A stretch of 64,000 nt of DNA. Origin: Ectopseudomonas composti. Lineage in GTDB: Bacteria > Pseudomonadota > Gammaproteobacteria > Pseudomonadales > Pseudomonadaceae. The translations under genes and the position numbers were made by a program. The notes beneath the pieces were generated by a model. That model was not told the origin of the DNA. It worked only from the letters and a program-made list of their open reading frames with translations, and did no database searches. The DNA lies in NCBI RefSeq assembly GCF_900115475.1, contig NZ_FOWP01000017.1, forward strand, positions 41,315 through 105,314. Direction: 5' to 3'. Each line of letters begins with the position of its first letter. Within the stretch, counting starts at the first letter, position 1. Below, piece after piece: positions 32,890 through 41,593 of this stretch.

Positions 32890-34137
32890 ATGATCGAACA
32901 TATCGAGCGCCTGCTGAAAAGCCGCATCGGCCTGGAAGCCGAATCAGTCGGCCGCACGGTGATCGAACGCGCCGTGCGCCAACGCATGAGCGCCCTCGGC
33001 CAACAGAATCTGGAAGGCTACTGGACCACCCTCGGTGGCTCGCCGCGCGAGCAGCAGGCCCTGGTGGAAGCGGTGGTGGTGCCGGAAACCTGGTTCTTCC
33101 GCTACCCGGAATCGTTCAACGCGCTGGCCAGCCTGGCCCTGGAGCGTCATGCCCAGTTGCACGGCGCCAGGCCGCTGCGCCTGATCAGCATGCCCTGCTC
33201 CAGCGGCGAAGAACCCTATTCCATCGCCATGACCCTGCTCGACGCCGGCTTCGCCGCCGAGCAGTTCCAGATCGACGCGCTGGACGTCAGCGACAAGGTG
33301 CTGGAACAGGCCCGCAAAGGTCTGTACGGGCGCAACTCGTTCCGTGGCGACGCCCTGACCTTTCGTGATCGCTTCTTCCGCGAGCAGGACGCCGGGGGTT
33401 TTCTCCTCGATGAACGGGTGCGCACAGGCGTCAGGTTGCGCACCGGTAACCTGCTCGACGCCAACCTGTTCGCCGGTGAGCCCAGCTACGACTTCATTTT
33501 CTGCCGCAACCTGCTGATCTACTTCGACCGCCCGACCCAGGTGCGTGTGCTGGAGCTGCTCAAGCGCCAGCTGCAGGAGGGTGGCACGCTGTTCATCGGC
33601 CCGGCCGAGGCCAGCCTGGCCAGCCAGAACGGCTTGCAGGCGCTGGGCCGGCAGCAGACCTTCGCCTTTCGCATGGCTCAGGCCCAAGCGCCCATCAACT
33701 TAGCGACACGAGCGCCAGCCCCCCGTGCGCGCCCGGCAGTGGTCGCAGTGCCGCACCCTGTCCCACCCAGCAGACCACGAGCACTGGCCAGAACCCTGAG
33801 CGCGGCGGCGCCAGCAGTCGTGGTAACGGATACCTGGGCCGAAGTCGCCAGCCTGGCCAACGCCGGACGCACCGACGAGGCTCGCCAGCGCAGTGAGCAG
33901 CATCTGCAGCAGAACGGCCCCAGTGCCGCGGCCTATTACTGGCTGGGTCTGCTCTGCGATGCCGCAGGCCAGGGCGACCAGGCCTGCGCCTACTACCGCA
34001 AGGCGATCTATCTCGAACCGCAGCACCGCGAGGCGCTCACTCATTTGGCCGCGCACCTGGAAGCACAGGGCGACCCGGCCGGTGCCCAGCGCTTGTATCG
34101 ACGTGCGCAGAACCCCGAGGTAGGCGACGGTGACTGA
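32890..34137 (+). CDS. wspC: CheR-type chemoreceptor methyltransferase WspC
   Basis: A 415-aa protein: N-terminal CheR helical domain, the SAM-binding methyltransferase (LRLISMPCSSGEEPYSIAMT, IDALDVSDKVLEQAR, YDFIFCRNLLIYFDRPTQ), a Pro/Ala-rich linker (about residues 275-315), and C-terminal tetratricopeptide repeats (AAYYWLGLLCDAAGQGDQA). The TPR extension is typical of WspC. It methylates WspA and so raises its signalling. I start at MIEHIERLLKSRIG (32890); the frame continues 13 codons further without a site. Confidence 0.92.
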   Translation: MIEHIERLLKSRIGLEAESVGRTVIERAVRQRMSALGQQNLEGYWTTLGGSPREQQALVEAVVVPETWFFRYPESFNALASLALERHAQLHGARPLRLISMPCSSGEEPYSIAMTLLDAGFAAEQFQIDALDVSDKVLEQARKGLYGRNSFRGDALTFRDRFFREQDAGGFLLDERVRTGVRLRTGNLLDANLFAGEPSYDFIFCRNLLIYFDRPTQVRVLELLKRQLQEGGTLFIGPAEASLASQNGLQALGRQQTFAFRMAQAQAPINLATRAPAPRARPAVVAVPHPVPPSRPRALARTLSAAAPAVVVTDTWAEVASLANAGRTDEARQRSEQHLQQNGPSAAAYYWLGLLCDAAGQGDQACAYYRKAIYLEPQHREALTHLAAHLEAQGDPAGAQRLYRRAQNPEVGDGD

Positions 34138-34813
34138 TCAGGACCTGCTCTACAGCCAACCCGCCGTGGACGACTGCTGGAACCGTATCGGCGTTTTCGG
34201 CGACAAAAGCTGCCCGCAGCTGGAACGGCACATTCATTGTCGCAACTGCGAGGTGTACGGCGCGGCGGCCATCGCCCTGCTCGACCGTTACGGCAGTGCG
34301 CTGGAGCGCGGCGACGACGACTACGGCCAAGGTGAAACCCAGGAGGTGCAGGGAGAGCAGCGCTCACTTCTGATCTTCCGCCTTGGCGAGCAATGGCTGG
34401 CCATCGCCACGCGCTGCCTGGCCGAGGTGATGCCGATGTCGCCGATTCACGTGCTGCCGCACCGCAAGAGCCGCGGCCTGCTGGGCGTGACCAACGTGCG
34501 CGGCACCCTGGTCGCCTGCCTGTCGCTGGCCGAGCTGCTTGACCTCGACACACAACAGGATGCGCGCCGCAGCGAGCGCCGGGTGATCCCACGCATGCTG
34601 ATTCTGGAGAGCGGTAGCGGTCCGCTGGTGACGCCGGTGGATGAAGTCAGCGGCATCCAGCGCATCCCCGTGGCGCGCATCAGCAGTGCCAAGCACGACG
34701 ACAAACGCGCCATCAGCCGTTTCACCGCCGGGGTCCTGCAATCGCAGGAACAGAGCATTACCCTGCTCGATGACGAACAGTTGCTGCACAACATGATCGG
34801 GAGCCTCGCGTGA
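34130..34813 (+). CDS. wspD: CheW-like coupling protein WspD
   Basis: A 227-aa protein with an N-terminal extension containing HIHCRNCEVYGAAAIALLDR, then a CheW domain (LLIFRLGEQWLAIATRCLAE, GLLGVTNVRGTLVACLSLAE, GPLVTPVDEVSGIQRIPV). Second scaffold of the Wsp array. Start overlaps the wspC stop by eight bases. Confidence 0.92.
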   Translation: MTDQDLLYSQPAVDDCWNRIGVFGDKSCPQLERHIHCRNCEVYGAAAIALLDRYGSALERGDDDYGQGETQEVQGEQRSLLIFRLGEQWLAIATRCLAEVMPMSPIHVLPHRKSRGLLGVTNVRGTLVACLSLAELLDLDTQQDARRSERRVIPRMLILESGSGPLVTPVDEVSGIQRIPVARISSAKHDDKRAISRFTAGVLQSQEQSITLLDDEQLLHNMIGSLA

Positions 34814-37074
34814 CACCGGACCAGATGAGGGATGCATCGCTGCTCGACTTGTTCCGGTTGGAGGCCGAGGCGCAGAAGCAGGTGCTCGATACCGGACTGC
34901 TGATTCTCGAGCGCGACCCGACCAACGCCAGCCAGCTGGAAGCCTGCATGCGCGCCGCGCACTCGCTCAAGGGCGCCGCGCGCATCGTCGGTTTGGACCA
35001 TGGCGTGCAGGTCGCCCACGCCATGGAGGACCTGCTGGTCGCCGCTCAGGAAGGTCTGCTGCGCCTGCTACCCGATCATATCGACGCCCTGCTGCAAGGC
35101 TCCGACCTGCTGCTGCGCATCGGCCAGGCGCAACAGGACGCCGAACTGGAAACGCGAGTGGAAACCGTCACCACGCGCCTGCAGATACTGCTTGGCAACG
35201 CCGTGCCGGCACTGCGTGTGCAACCCGGCGCAAGCGCCGCGTTTGCCGCAGAAGCCGCAGCTCCCAGCCAGCCCGAAACACCCACGACGACCGCGCCGCA
35301 AGCAGCCGAGCCGGTAGCCGACGAGCGCATCAGTCGCGTACTGCGCGTATCGGCGGAGCGCTTCGACCACCTCATCGACCTGTCCGGCAAGTCACTGGTG
35401 GAGTTTCAGCGCACCAAGCCATTGAACGAGTCGCTACACCGCCTCAAGCGCCAGCAGGAGTCGGCGCGGCGTACCCTGGAAACCCTGCGCGAGCAGTTGC
35501 TCGGCACGGACCTGGACGCCTCCGCCCAGGCGCTGTTCGCCGAGAGTCGCAATCTGCTGATCGAATGCCAGCAGCAGCTGCAGGCCCATCAGGAACTGTT
35601 CGACGACTTCGTCTGGTACGGCGGGCAACGCACGCAGCAACTCTACGATCTGGCCCTGGCCTCGCGCATGCGCCCCTTCGCCGATGTGCTCACCGGGCAC
35701 ACACGCATGCTGCGTGACCTTGGCCGCTCATTGGGCAAACAGGTGCGTCTGGAGATCGAAGGCGACAACACCCAGGTCGACCGCGACGTGCTGGAGCGCC
35801 TGGAAGCGCCGCTGACGCACCTCTTGCGCAACGCCGTCGACCACGGCATCGAGCCACCGGCACTGCGCACCCGCAAGGGCAAGCCGGAGGAAGGCGTGGT
35901 GCAACTGCGCGCACGTCATCACGCTGGCATGTTGGTGCTGGAAGTCAGTGACGACGGCGCCGGCATCGATCTCGAGCGCGTCGCGCAGGCGGTGGTCAAA
36001 CGGCGCTTCGCTACCGCCGAGCAGGTGCAGCAGATGACCGAGGAAGAGCTGCTGGCCTTTCTCTTCCTGCCCGGTTTCAGCATGAGCCAGCAGGTCACCG
36101 AGGTCTCCGGTCGCGGTGTCGGCCTCGATGTGGTGCAACACGAGATTCGCCGCATGCGCGGCAATGTGCGGCTGTTGCAAAGCCCCGATCAAGGCTGTCT
36201 ATTCCACCTCGAGCTGCCCTTGACGCTCTCGGTAGTGCGCGCCCTGGTGGTAACCATCGGCGGCGAGGCCTATGCCTTCCCGCTGGCGCAGATCGAACGC
36301 ATGCTGCGCCTGCCGCGCAGCGCCATCGTCCAGCTCGAGGGACGTCAGCACTTCTGGCTGGAGGACGAGCACGTCGGCCTGATCTCCGCTGCCCAGTTGC
36401 TGCAATGCGACGAGAAACAGGGCGACGATGACAGCATTCCCATCGTGCTGGTGCGCGACCGCGAGCAATACCATGGCCTGGCGGTCGAAGCCTTCCTCGG
36501 CGAGTTCACCCTGGTGCTGATGCCGCTCGATGCGCGCCTGGGCAAGGTCCGCGACGTCGCGGCCGGCGCCCTGCTGCACGACGGCACGCCAGTGCTGATC
36601 CTGGACGTCGACGACCTGCTCAACTCGGTGAGCAAGCTGCTCGGCACCGGTCGCCTGGACAGGGTCGACCATGCCAGCAGCACACATCAGGCGTCCAGCA
36701 AGCGCGTACTGGTGGTGGACGACTCGCTCACCGTGCGCGAACTGGAGCGTAAACTGCTGCTTAGCCGCGGCTACCAGGTTTCGGTCGCCGTGGACGGCAT
36801 GGATGGCTGGAACGCCCTGCGCGCAGAGGCCTTCGACCTGCTGATCACCGATATCGACATGCCGCGCATGGACGGCATCGAGCTGGTCACGCAAGTGCGC
36901 CAGGACCCGCGCCTGCGCTCGCTACCGGTGATGGTGGTGTCGTACAAGGACCGCGAAGAGGATCGCCGCCGCGGCCTGGAAGCCGGCGCCGACTATTACC
37001 TGGCCAAGGCCAGCTTCCACGACGAAGCGCTGCTGGACGCCGTACAAACCCTGATCGGTGAGGCCCGCGAATGA
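34810..37074 (+). CDS. wspE: CheA-type hybrid histidine kinase WspE
   Basis: A 754-aa hybrid kinase: HPt domain with H51 in RAAHSLKGAARIVGLDHGVQ, an Ala/Pro-rich linker, dimerisation and HATPase regions (LTHLLRNAVDHGIEPPALRT, VSDDGAGIDLERVAQ, GRGVGLDVVQHEIRRMRGNV), a CheW regulatory domain, and a C-terminal receiver (VLVVDDSLTVRELERKLLLS with acceptor D in LLITDIDMPRMDG). It phosphorylates WspR and WspF. Overlaps wspD and wspF by four bases each. Confidence 0.93.
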   Translation: MTPDQMRDASLLDLFRLEAEAQKQVLDTGLLILERDPTNASQLEACMRAAHSLKGAARIVGLDHGVQVAHAMEDLLVAAQEGLLRLLPDHIDALLQGSDLLLRIGQAQQDAELETRVETVTTRLQILLGNAVPALRVQPGASAAFAAEAAAPSQPETPTTTAPQAAEPVADERISRVLRVSAERFDHLIDLSGKSLVEFQRTKPLNESLHRLKRQQESARRTLETLREQLLGTDLDASAQALFAESRNLLIECQQQLQAHQELFDDFVWYGGQRTQQLYDLALASRMRPFADVLTGHTRMLRDLGRSLGKQVRLEIEGDNTQVDRDVLERLEAPLTHLLRNAVDHGIEPPALRTRKGKPEEGVVQLRARHHAGMLVLEVSDDGAGIDLERVAQAVVKRRFATAEQVQQMTEEELLAFLFLPGFSMSQQVTEVSGRGVGLDVVQHEIRRMRGNVRLLQSPDQGCLFHLELPLTLSVVRALVVTIGGEAYAFPLAQIERMLRLPRSAIVQLEGRQHFWLEDEHVGLISAAQLLQCDEKQGDDDSIPIVLVRDREQYHGLAVEAFLGEFTLVLMPLDARLGKVRDVAAGALLHDGTPVLILDVDDLLNSVSKLLGTGRLDRVDHASSTHQASSKRVLVVDDSLTVRELERKLLLSRGYQVSVAVDGMDGWNALRAEAFDLLITDIDMPRMDGIELVTQVRQDPRLRSLPVMVVSYKDREEDRRRGLEAGADYYLAKASFHDEALLDAVQTLIGEARE

Positions 37075-38075
37075 GGATCGCCATTGCCAACGACATGCCC
37101 CTGGCGGTCGAAGCCCTGCGCCGTGCGCTGGCGGCAGAACCCGAGTACCAGTTGATCTGGGTCGCCAGTAACGGCGAGGAGGCGGTCAACCATTGCCGCG
37201 ACGACCTGCCCGATCTGCTGCTGATGGACATGCTGATGCCCGGCATGGACGGCGTGGAAGCGACCCGGCGGATCATGCACGACACGCCCTGCGCCATTCT
37301 CATCGTCACCTCGGATGTCGAGCGCAACATGTCGCGGGTGTTCGACGCCATGGGTGCCGGTGCGCTGGATGTGGTTGCCGCTCCCTCACTTGGCCCGCAA
37401 CAGGTGCTCGATGCCGCGACCGTACGGCGCAAGATCCACAACATCGCCTGGATGATCGGCCACAAGACCTCGCGCTCGGTCAAACCAACGCCCGTGCGCA
37501 GCGCAGACAATCGCGGCAAGCGCCTGGTGGCCATTGGCGCATCGGCCGGCGGACCCGCTTCTCTGGTGGAGCTGCTGCGGCAGATCCCGGCGGATTTTCC
37601 AGCCAGCATCGTGCTGGTGCAGCATGTCGACGAGGTCTTCGCGGCCGGTATGGCCCAGTGGCTCGGCAGCGAATCCAATATTCCCGTGCGCCTGGCCCGA
37701 GAAGGCGAAGTGCTGCAGCCGGCCACCGTGCTGCTGGCCGGCACCAACAATCACCTGTACCTGGCACCGGAAGGGCGCCTGGTCTACCGACGTGAACCCG
37801 CCGACCAGGTCTACCGGCCTTCTATCGATGTATTCTTCGAAAGCGTGGCCACCTACTGGCGAGGGGAAGCGGTCGGCGTGCTGCTGACGGGCATGGGCCG
37901 CGACGGCGCCAGGGGCTTGAAGCTGATGCGCGAACGCGGCTTTCATACCATCGCCCAGGACCAGGCCAGCAGTGCCGTTTACGGCATGCCCAAGGCCGCT
38001 GTGGCACTGGGTGCAGCGGCAGAAGTGCTACCCCTGGACAGAATTCCAACGCGCCTGATCGAGCGCCTGGGCTAA
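37071..38075 (+). CDS. wspF: CheB-type methylesterase WspF
   Basis: A 334-aa receiver-methylesterase. Receiver acceptor D53 in LLLMDMLMPGMDG. The esterase domain has the triad positions in GASAGGPASL (Ser), VLVQHVDEVF (His) and LLTGMGRDGARGLK (Asp). It demethylates WspA and resets the pathway; loss of wspF in P. aeruginosa gives wrinkly, high c-di-GMP variants. The reading frame here is intact. Confidence 0.92.
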   Translation: MRIAIANDMPLAVEALRRALAAEPEYQLIWVASNGEEAVNHCRDDLPDLLLMDMLMPGMDGVEATRRIMHDTPCAILIVTSDVERNMSRVFDAMGAGALDVVAAPSLGPQQVLDAATVRRKIHNIAWMIGHKTSRSVKPTPVRSADNRGKRLVAIGASAGGPASLVELLRQIPADFPASIVLVQHVDEVFAAGMAQWLGSESNIPVRLAREGEVLQPATVLLAGTNNHLYLAPEGRLVYRREPADQVYRPSIDVFFESVATYWRGEAVGVLLTGMGRDGARGLKLMRERGFHTIAQDQASSAVYGMPKAAVALGAAAEVLPLDRIPTRLIERLG

Positions 38076-38137
38076 GAACGCCAACCCGCGGCCAAAGCAG
38101 CCGCGTAACTTACGAAAACAAAGGCGGAGACGCGCTT

Positions 38138-39160
38138 ATGCAACGGCCTCAAGGTAACTCCAACCATCATCACGGCTTGCCCGACTACTCGATGATGGTG
38201 CTGCTGGTCGACGACCAGGCCATGATCGGCGAAGCCGTGCGGCGTGCGCTGGGTGAAGAGAGCGACATCGACTTCCACTTCTGCTCCGACCCGCATCAGG
38301 CGTTGAGCGTGGCTCAGCAGATCAAGCCAACGGTGATCCTGCAGGACCTGATCATGCCCGGCGTCGACGGCCTCGAACTGCTTGCCCAGTACCGCGCGGC
38401 ACCCGGCCTGCGCGACGTGCCGATCATCGTGCTGTCGACCAAGGAAGACCCCAAGGTCAAGAGTGCCGCCTTCACTGCCGGCGCCAACGATTACCTGGTC
38501 AAGCTGCCGGACGTGATCGAACTGCTCGCGCGCATTCGCTACCACTCGCGTTCCTACCTGACCATGCTGCAGCGTGACGAGGCCTACCGCGCGCTGCGCG
38601 AGAGCCAGCAGCAGTTGCTCGACACCAACCTGGTGCTGCAGCGCCTGATCAAGTCCGATGGCCTCACGGGCCTGGCCAACCGCCGCTACTTCGACGAATA
38701 CCTGGAGATCGAATGGAGCCGCGCCCTGCGTGATCAGAGTGAACTGTCGCTGCTGATGATCGACGTCGACTACTTCAAGGCCTACAACGACCAGCAGGGT
38801 CACGTCGCTGGCGATCAGGTGCTACGCCGCGTCGGTGAGTCACTGCGCAGCAGCTGCACGCGCGCCACCGATCTGGCGGCCCGCTACGGTGGCGAGGAGT
38901 TCGCCGTGATCATGCCCGGTACCGCAGCCGGCGGTGCGCGTCTGCAAGCAGAAAAGATCCGTCGCGCGGTCGAGGCGCTGGGCATTCCCCACGACTTGCC
39001 CAAGCCCGGTTCGCCAATCAGCGTGAGCATCGGCATCGCCACCATCAGGCCGTCTCCGGAACGCGACCCGCTGAGCCTGGTGATCAAGGCCGACGAAGGC
39101 CTGTACCTGGCCAAACACAGCGGCCGCAATCAGGTAGCGCAGGCGGGTGAGAGCAGCTGA
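38138..39160 (+). CDS. wspR: Response regulator diguanylate cyclase WspR
   Basis: A 340-aa protein. The receiver domain has acceptor D70 (ILQDLIMPGVDG), a helical stalk (residues about 145-180), and a GGDEF domain whose active site reads RYGGEEFAVI (about residues 249-258). The I-site R-x2-D upstream of it reads RATDL. Phosphorylated by WspE, it makes c-di-GMP and promotes biofilm. It is 62 bases after wspF, and a terminator follows. Confidence 0.93.
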   Translation: MQRPQGNSNHHHGLPDYSMMVLLVDDQAMIGEAVRRALGEESDIDFHFCSDPHQALSVAQQIKPTVILQDLIMPGVDGLELLAQYRAAPGLRDVPIIVLSTKEDPKVKSAAFTAGANDYLVKLPDVIELLARIRYHSRSYLTMLQRDEAYRALRESQQQLLDTNLVLQRLIKSDGLTGLANRRYFDEYLEIEWSRALRDQSELSLLMIDVDYFKAYNDQQGHVAGDQVLRRVGESLRSSCTRATDLAARYGGEEFAVIMPGTAAGGARLQAEKIRRAVEALGIPHDLPKPGSPISVSIGIATIRPSPERDPLSLVIKADEGLYLAKHSGRNQVAQAGESS

Positions 39161-39244
39161 TTTCGGCGCTCAGGGCGATAATCGCCCACTTTCCTACCAT
39201 CCTTCCGCCCTGCCGAGATCCTTCGCAACCCGCGTATCCACTGA

Positions 39245-39281
39245 GCCTGGCACACCCGATGAGGGCGCCAGGCATTTTTTT
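39245..39281 (+). terminator. Terminator of the wsp operon
   Basis: GCCTGGC (39245-39251) and GCCAGGC (39267-39273) form the stem, followed by A and seven T. Confidence 0.8.
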
Positions 39282-39306
39282 GCGCCTCCGTCTGACGCTC
39301 GCTCAA

Positions 39307-39333
39307 TTGACTGAATTAACCAGTTAGTACATT
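39307..39333 (+). promoter_or_regulatory. aroQ promoter with motif AACCAGTTAGTACATT
   Basis: A -35-like TTGACT (39307-39312) is followed by AACCAGTTAGTACATT (39318-39333), which covers the spacer and a TACATT -10-like hexamer. The same 16 bases recur on the minus strand at 54491-54506 and eleven of them at 50345-50355. The centre AAC-NN-GTT is a dyad, so a repressor site is likely. Confidence 0.6.
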
Positions 39334-39370
39334 TTTCCTGCAGTCACGTCACAACAACAAGAGACGCCCC

Positions 39371-39811
39371 ATGACGCCCTGCATTCTCGTACTCAACGGC
39401 CCCAATCTGAACCTGCTCGGAACCCGCGAGCCGGCGACCTATGGCCATGAAACCCTCGCCGACATTTCCCAGCTCTGTGCCGACACGGCTGCCGAGCATG
39501 GTCTGCAGATCGAGTTTCGCCAGACCAACCACGAAGGCGAGTTGCTCGAGTGGATTCATGCTGCTCGCGGCCGCTGCGCCGGCATCCTGATCAATCCCGC
39601 GGCCTGGACCCACACGTCGGTGGCAATTCGCGATGCACTGGTGGCCAGCGAACTGCCGGTGATCGAAGTGCACCTGTCCAACGTGCACAAGCGTGAACCC
39701 TTCCGCCATCACTCCTTCGTATCGTCCATTGCGGTAGGTGTCATTTGCGGGCTGGGCAGTCAGGGCTATCGGCTCGGTCTGCAGTACTTCGCTCAATCGT
39801 TCAAGGGGTAA
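39371..39811 (+). CDS. aroQ: Type II 3-dehydroquinate dehydratase
   Basis: A 146-aa enzyme converting 3-dehydroquinate to 3-dehydroshikimate. Active-site residues are visible: LVLNGPNLNLLGTREPATYG with R19 and Y24, INPAAWTHTSVAIRDAL with the conserved N and H, and EVHLSNVHKREPFRHHS. The length is typical. It is the first gene of a cluster with shikimate dehydrogenase homologues and quiC, so it is probably the catabolic (quinate/shikimate) copy rather than the biosynthetic one. Confidence 0.93.
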   Translation: MTPCILVLNGPNLNLLGTREPATYGHETLADISQLCADTAAEHGLQIEFRQTNHEGELLEWIHAARGRCAGILINPAAWTHTSVAIRDALVASELPVIEVHLSNVHKREPFRHHSFVSSIAVGVICGLGSQGYRLGLQYFAQSFKG

Positions 39812-39815
39812 GGCC

Positions 39816-40670
39816 ATGTCTACCGTCACCAGCGGCATTCTCGCCGGACTCATCGGCAAAGGTATTCAGGGCTCGCGTACACCCGCCCTGCACGAGCAAG
39901 AAGGCGACGCACAGGGCTTGCGCTACCTCTATCGCCTCCTTGACCTCGACCAGCTCGGCCTCGATGTCGATGCACTACCCGAGCTGCTGCATGCGGCGGA
40001 AAACATGGGATTCACCGGTCTCAACATCACCTTCCCGTGCAAACAGGCAATCATCCCACTGCTCGACGAGCTGTCGAATGAGGCCCGCGGCATCGGTGCG
40101 GTCAATACCGTACTGCTCAAGGACGGTAAACGTGTCGGCCATAACACCGACTGCCTGGGCTTCGCCGAGGGCTTTCGCCGTGGCCTGCCCAATGTGGCAC
40201 GCCGCAGTGTGGTACAGATGGGCGCCGGGGGAGCCGGTGCAGCCGTGGCGCATGCTCTGCTCACCGAGGGTGTCGAGCGGCTGTGCATTTTCGAAGTGGA
40301 ACCCGGCCGTGCCCAGGCTCTGGCCGATAACCTGAACGCCCACTTCGGCAGCGAACGCGCCGTGGCAGGCGTCGATTTGGCGGCCGAAGTGATGGCGGCT
40401 GACGGCCTGGTCAATACCACTCCGGTAGGCATGGCCAAGCTGCCGGGCACTCCGCTACCGGTGGAATTGCTGCACAGCGCCCTGTGGGTCGCCGAGATCA
40501 TCTACTTCCCGCTGGAAACCGAGCTGCTGCGCCACGCCCGCGCCCTGGGTTGTCGCACATTGGATGGCGGCACCATGGCGGTGTTCCAGGCGGTCAAGGC
40601 GTTCGAACTGTTCAGCGGCCGCCCGGCCGATGCAGAACGCATGCAGGCGCACTTCGCCAGTTTCCGCTGA
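39816..40670 (+). CDS. Shikimate dehydrogenase family protein
   Basis: A 284-aa AroE-fold enzyme. It starts MSTVTSGILAGLIGKGIQGS with AAGGGGTAAGG upstream, four bases after aroQ. Substrate domain: GSRTPALHEQEG and NITFPCKQAI (with the catalytic Lys). The NAD(P) domain has VQMGAGGAGAAVAHAL, then FEVEPGR with an acidic residue that favours NAD+ over NADP+, as in catabolic quinate/shikimate dehydrogenases. It probably oxidises shikimate or quinate. A second, distant paralogue lies at 41594. Confidence 0.87.
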   Translation: MSTVTSGILAGLIGKGIQGSRTPALHEQEGDAQGLRYLYRLLDLDQLGLDVDALPELLHAAENMGFTGLNITFPCKQAIIPLLDELSNEARGIGAVNTVLLKDGKRVGHNTDCLGFAEGFRRGLPNVARRSVVQMGAGGAGAAVAHALLTEGVERLCIFEVEPGRAQALADNLNAHFGSERAVAGVDLAAEVMAADGLVNTTPVGMAKLPGTPLPVELLHSALWVAEIIYFPLETELLRHARALGCRTLDGGTMAVFQAVKAFELFSGRPADAERMQAHFASFR

Positions 40671-40717
40671 GCTTGCCCCTAGCGGGGCGCACCATGCGCC
40701 CCGATCGCCTGCTGCGC

Positions 40718-41488
40718 CTAGCCGAGGACCGGCTTGAGCAGCGCCTGCGCCTCGTACAACGGGGTGAGATAGCGCTGGCGCATCTCATCGATTGCCATCC
40801 GTGATGCATGGGTCGTCAGCGCCATCGCCGCCTTCAGCTCGCCATTGCGATCCCGCAGCGGCACCCCCAGAACGCGCATTCCCACCTCATATTCACCATC
40901 GACCGTGCAATGACCCTGGCGGTTGATCCGCTGCAGTTCTTCACGAAATTGCTCGACGTTGGTCTGGGTATAAGGTGTCAGGCTGCGCAGCTCGGTACGC
41001 TGCAGGTACTGGTCGAGCGCCTCTGCCGGCAAATTGGCCAACCAGATCCGCCCACTGGCCGTGCAGTACAACGGCATACGCGCGCCGGGTCGAATCGACA
41101 GCGACGAAATATGGCTGTAGCGGCTGCGCACGATATGCACGATGTCGTCACCATCGCGCACGCCAACCGAGATGTGCTCACCAGTGATGCGGGCCACCTG
41201 CTCGACGATCGGCCGCAGCATCAGCGGCAGTTGCGCCGAGTCCACATACGCCTGGCCAATACGCAGTGCTTTGGCCGTTAGCCAGTAGTGGCGCCCATCC
41301 GTCTCGGCGAACCCCTCATGCACCAGCGTCAGCAGAAAGCGCCGCGCCGCACTGCTGGTCATGTCGCAGCGCCGTGCAGCCTCCGGCACTGTCAGTCGTG
41401 GCGTATCCACACTGAACAACTGCATCAACGCCAGGCCCTTCTGCAGCCCCGCAATCAGATCACGGGGATGGATCACCGGAGTCTTCAT
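40718..41488 (-). CDS. IclR-family regulator
   Basis: A 256-aa IclR regulator: N-terminal winged helix (LQKGLALMQLFSVDTPRLTV, RRCDMTSSAARRFLLTLVHE) and effector domain (GEHISVGVRDGDDIVHIVRS, RMPLYCTASGRIWLANLPAE, RRLNRQGHCTVDGEYEVG-like segment). Related to PcaR/PcaU-type regulators of protocatechuate pathways. Divergent from the gene at 41594 across a gap with a CGATTATCG dyad, its likely operator. Confidence 0.88.
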   Translation of the reverse strand: MKTPVIHPRDLIAGLQKGLALMQLFSVDTPRLTVPEAARRCDMTSSAARRFLLTLVHEGFAETDGRHYWLTAKALRIGQAYVDSAQLPLMLRPIVEQVARITGEHISVGVRDGDDIVHIVRSRYSHISSLSIRPGARMPLYCTASGRIWLANLPAEALDQYLQRTELRSLTPYTQTNVEQFREELQRINRQGHCTVDGEYEVGMRVLGVPLRDRNGELKAAMALTTHASRMAIDEMRQRYLTPLYEAQALLKPVLG

Positions 41489-41502
41489 ATCGATCTCAAT
41501 TC

Positions 41503-41540
41503 ATGCATATGCATGCGATTATCGCACTGGCAATGCGATT
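41503..41540. promoter_or_regulatory. IclR-type operator between iclR and aroE homologue
   Basis: The palindrome ATGCATATGCAT (41503-41514) abuts TGCGATTATCGCA (41514-41526, perfect 6-bp arms around one T). A further half site TGCGATT lies at 41534-41540. The core CGATTATCG recurs at 50363. Confidence 0.65.
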
Positions 41541-41593
41541 AACAACCTAAACCTCGATCTGACGCGTTGTGAGGGCGCCCCGCTCACCGCACC

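Noticed and set aside
31068..37946. Several long antisense frames (up to 277 codons) within the wsp operon
   Set aside because: They are shadows of GC-rich coding sequence in real genes and lack start signals and family features.
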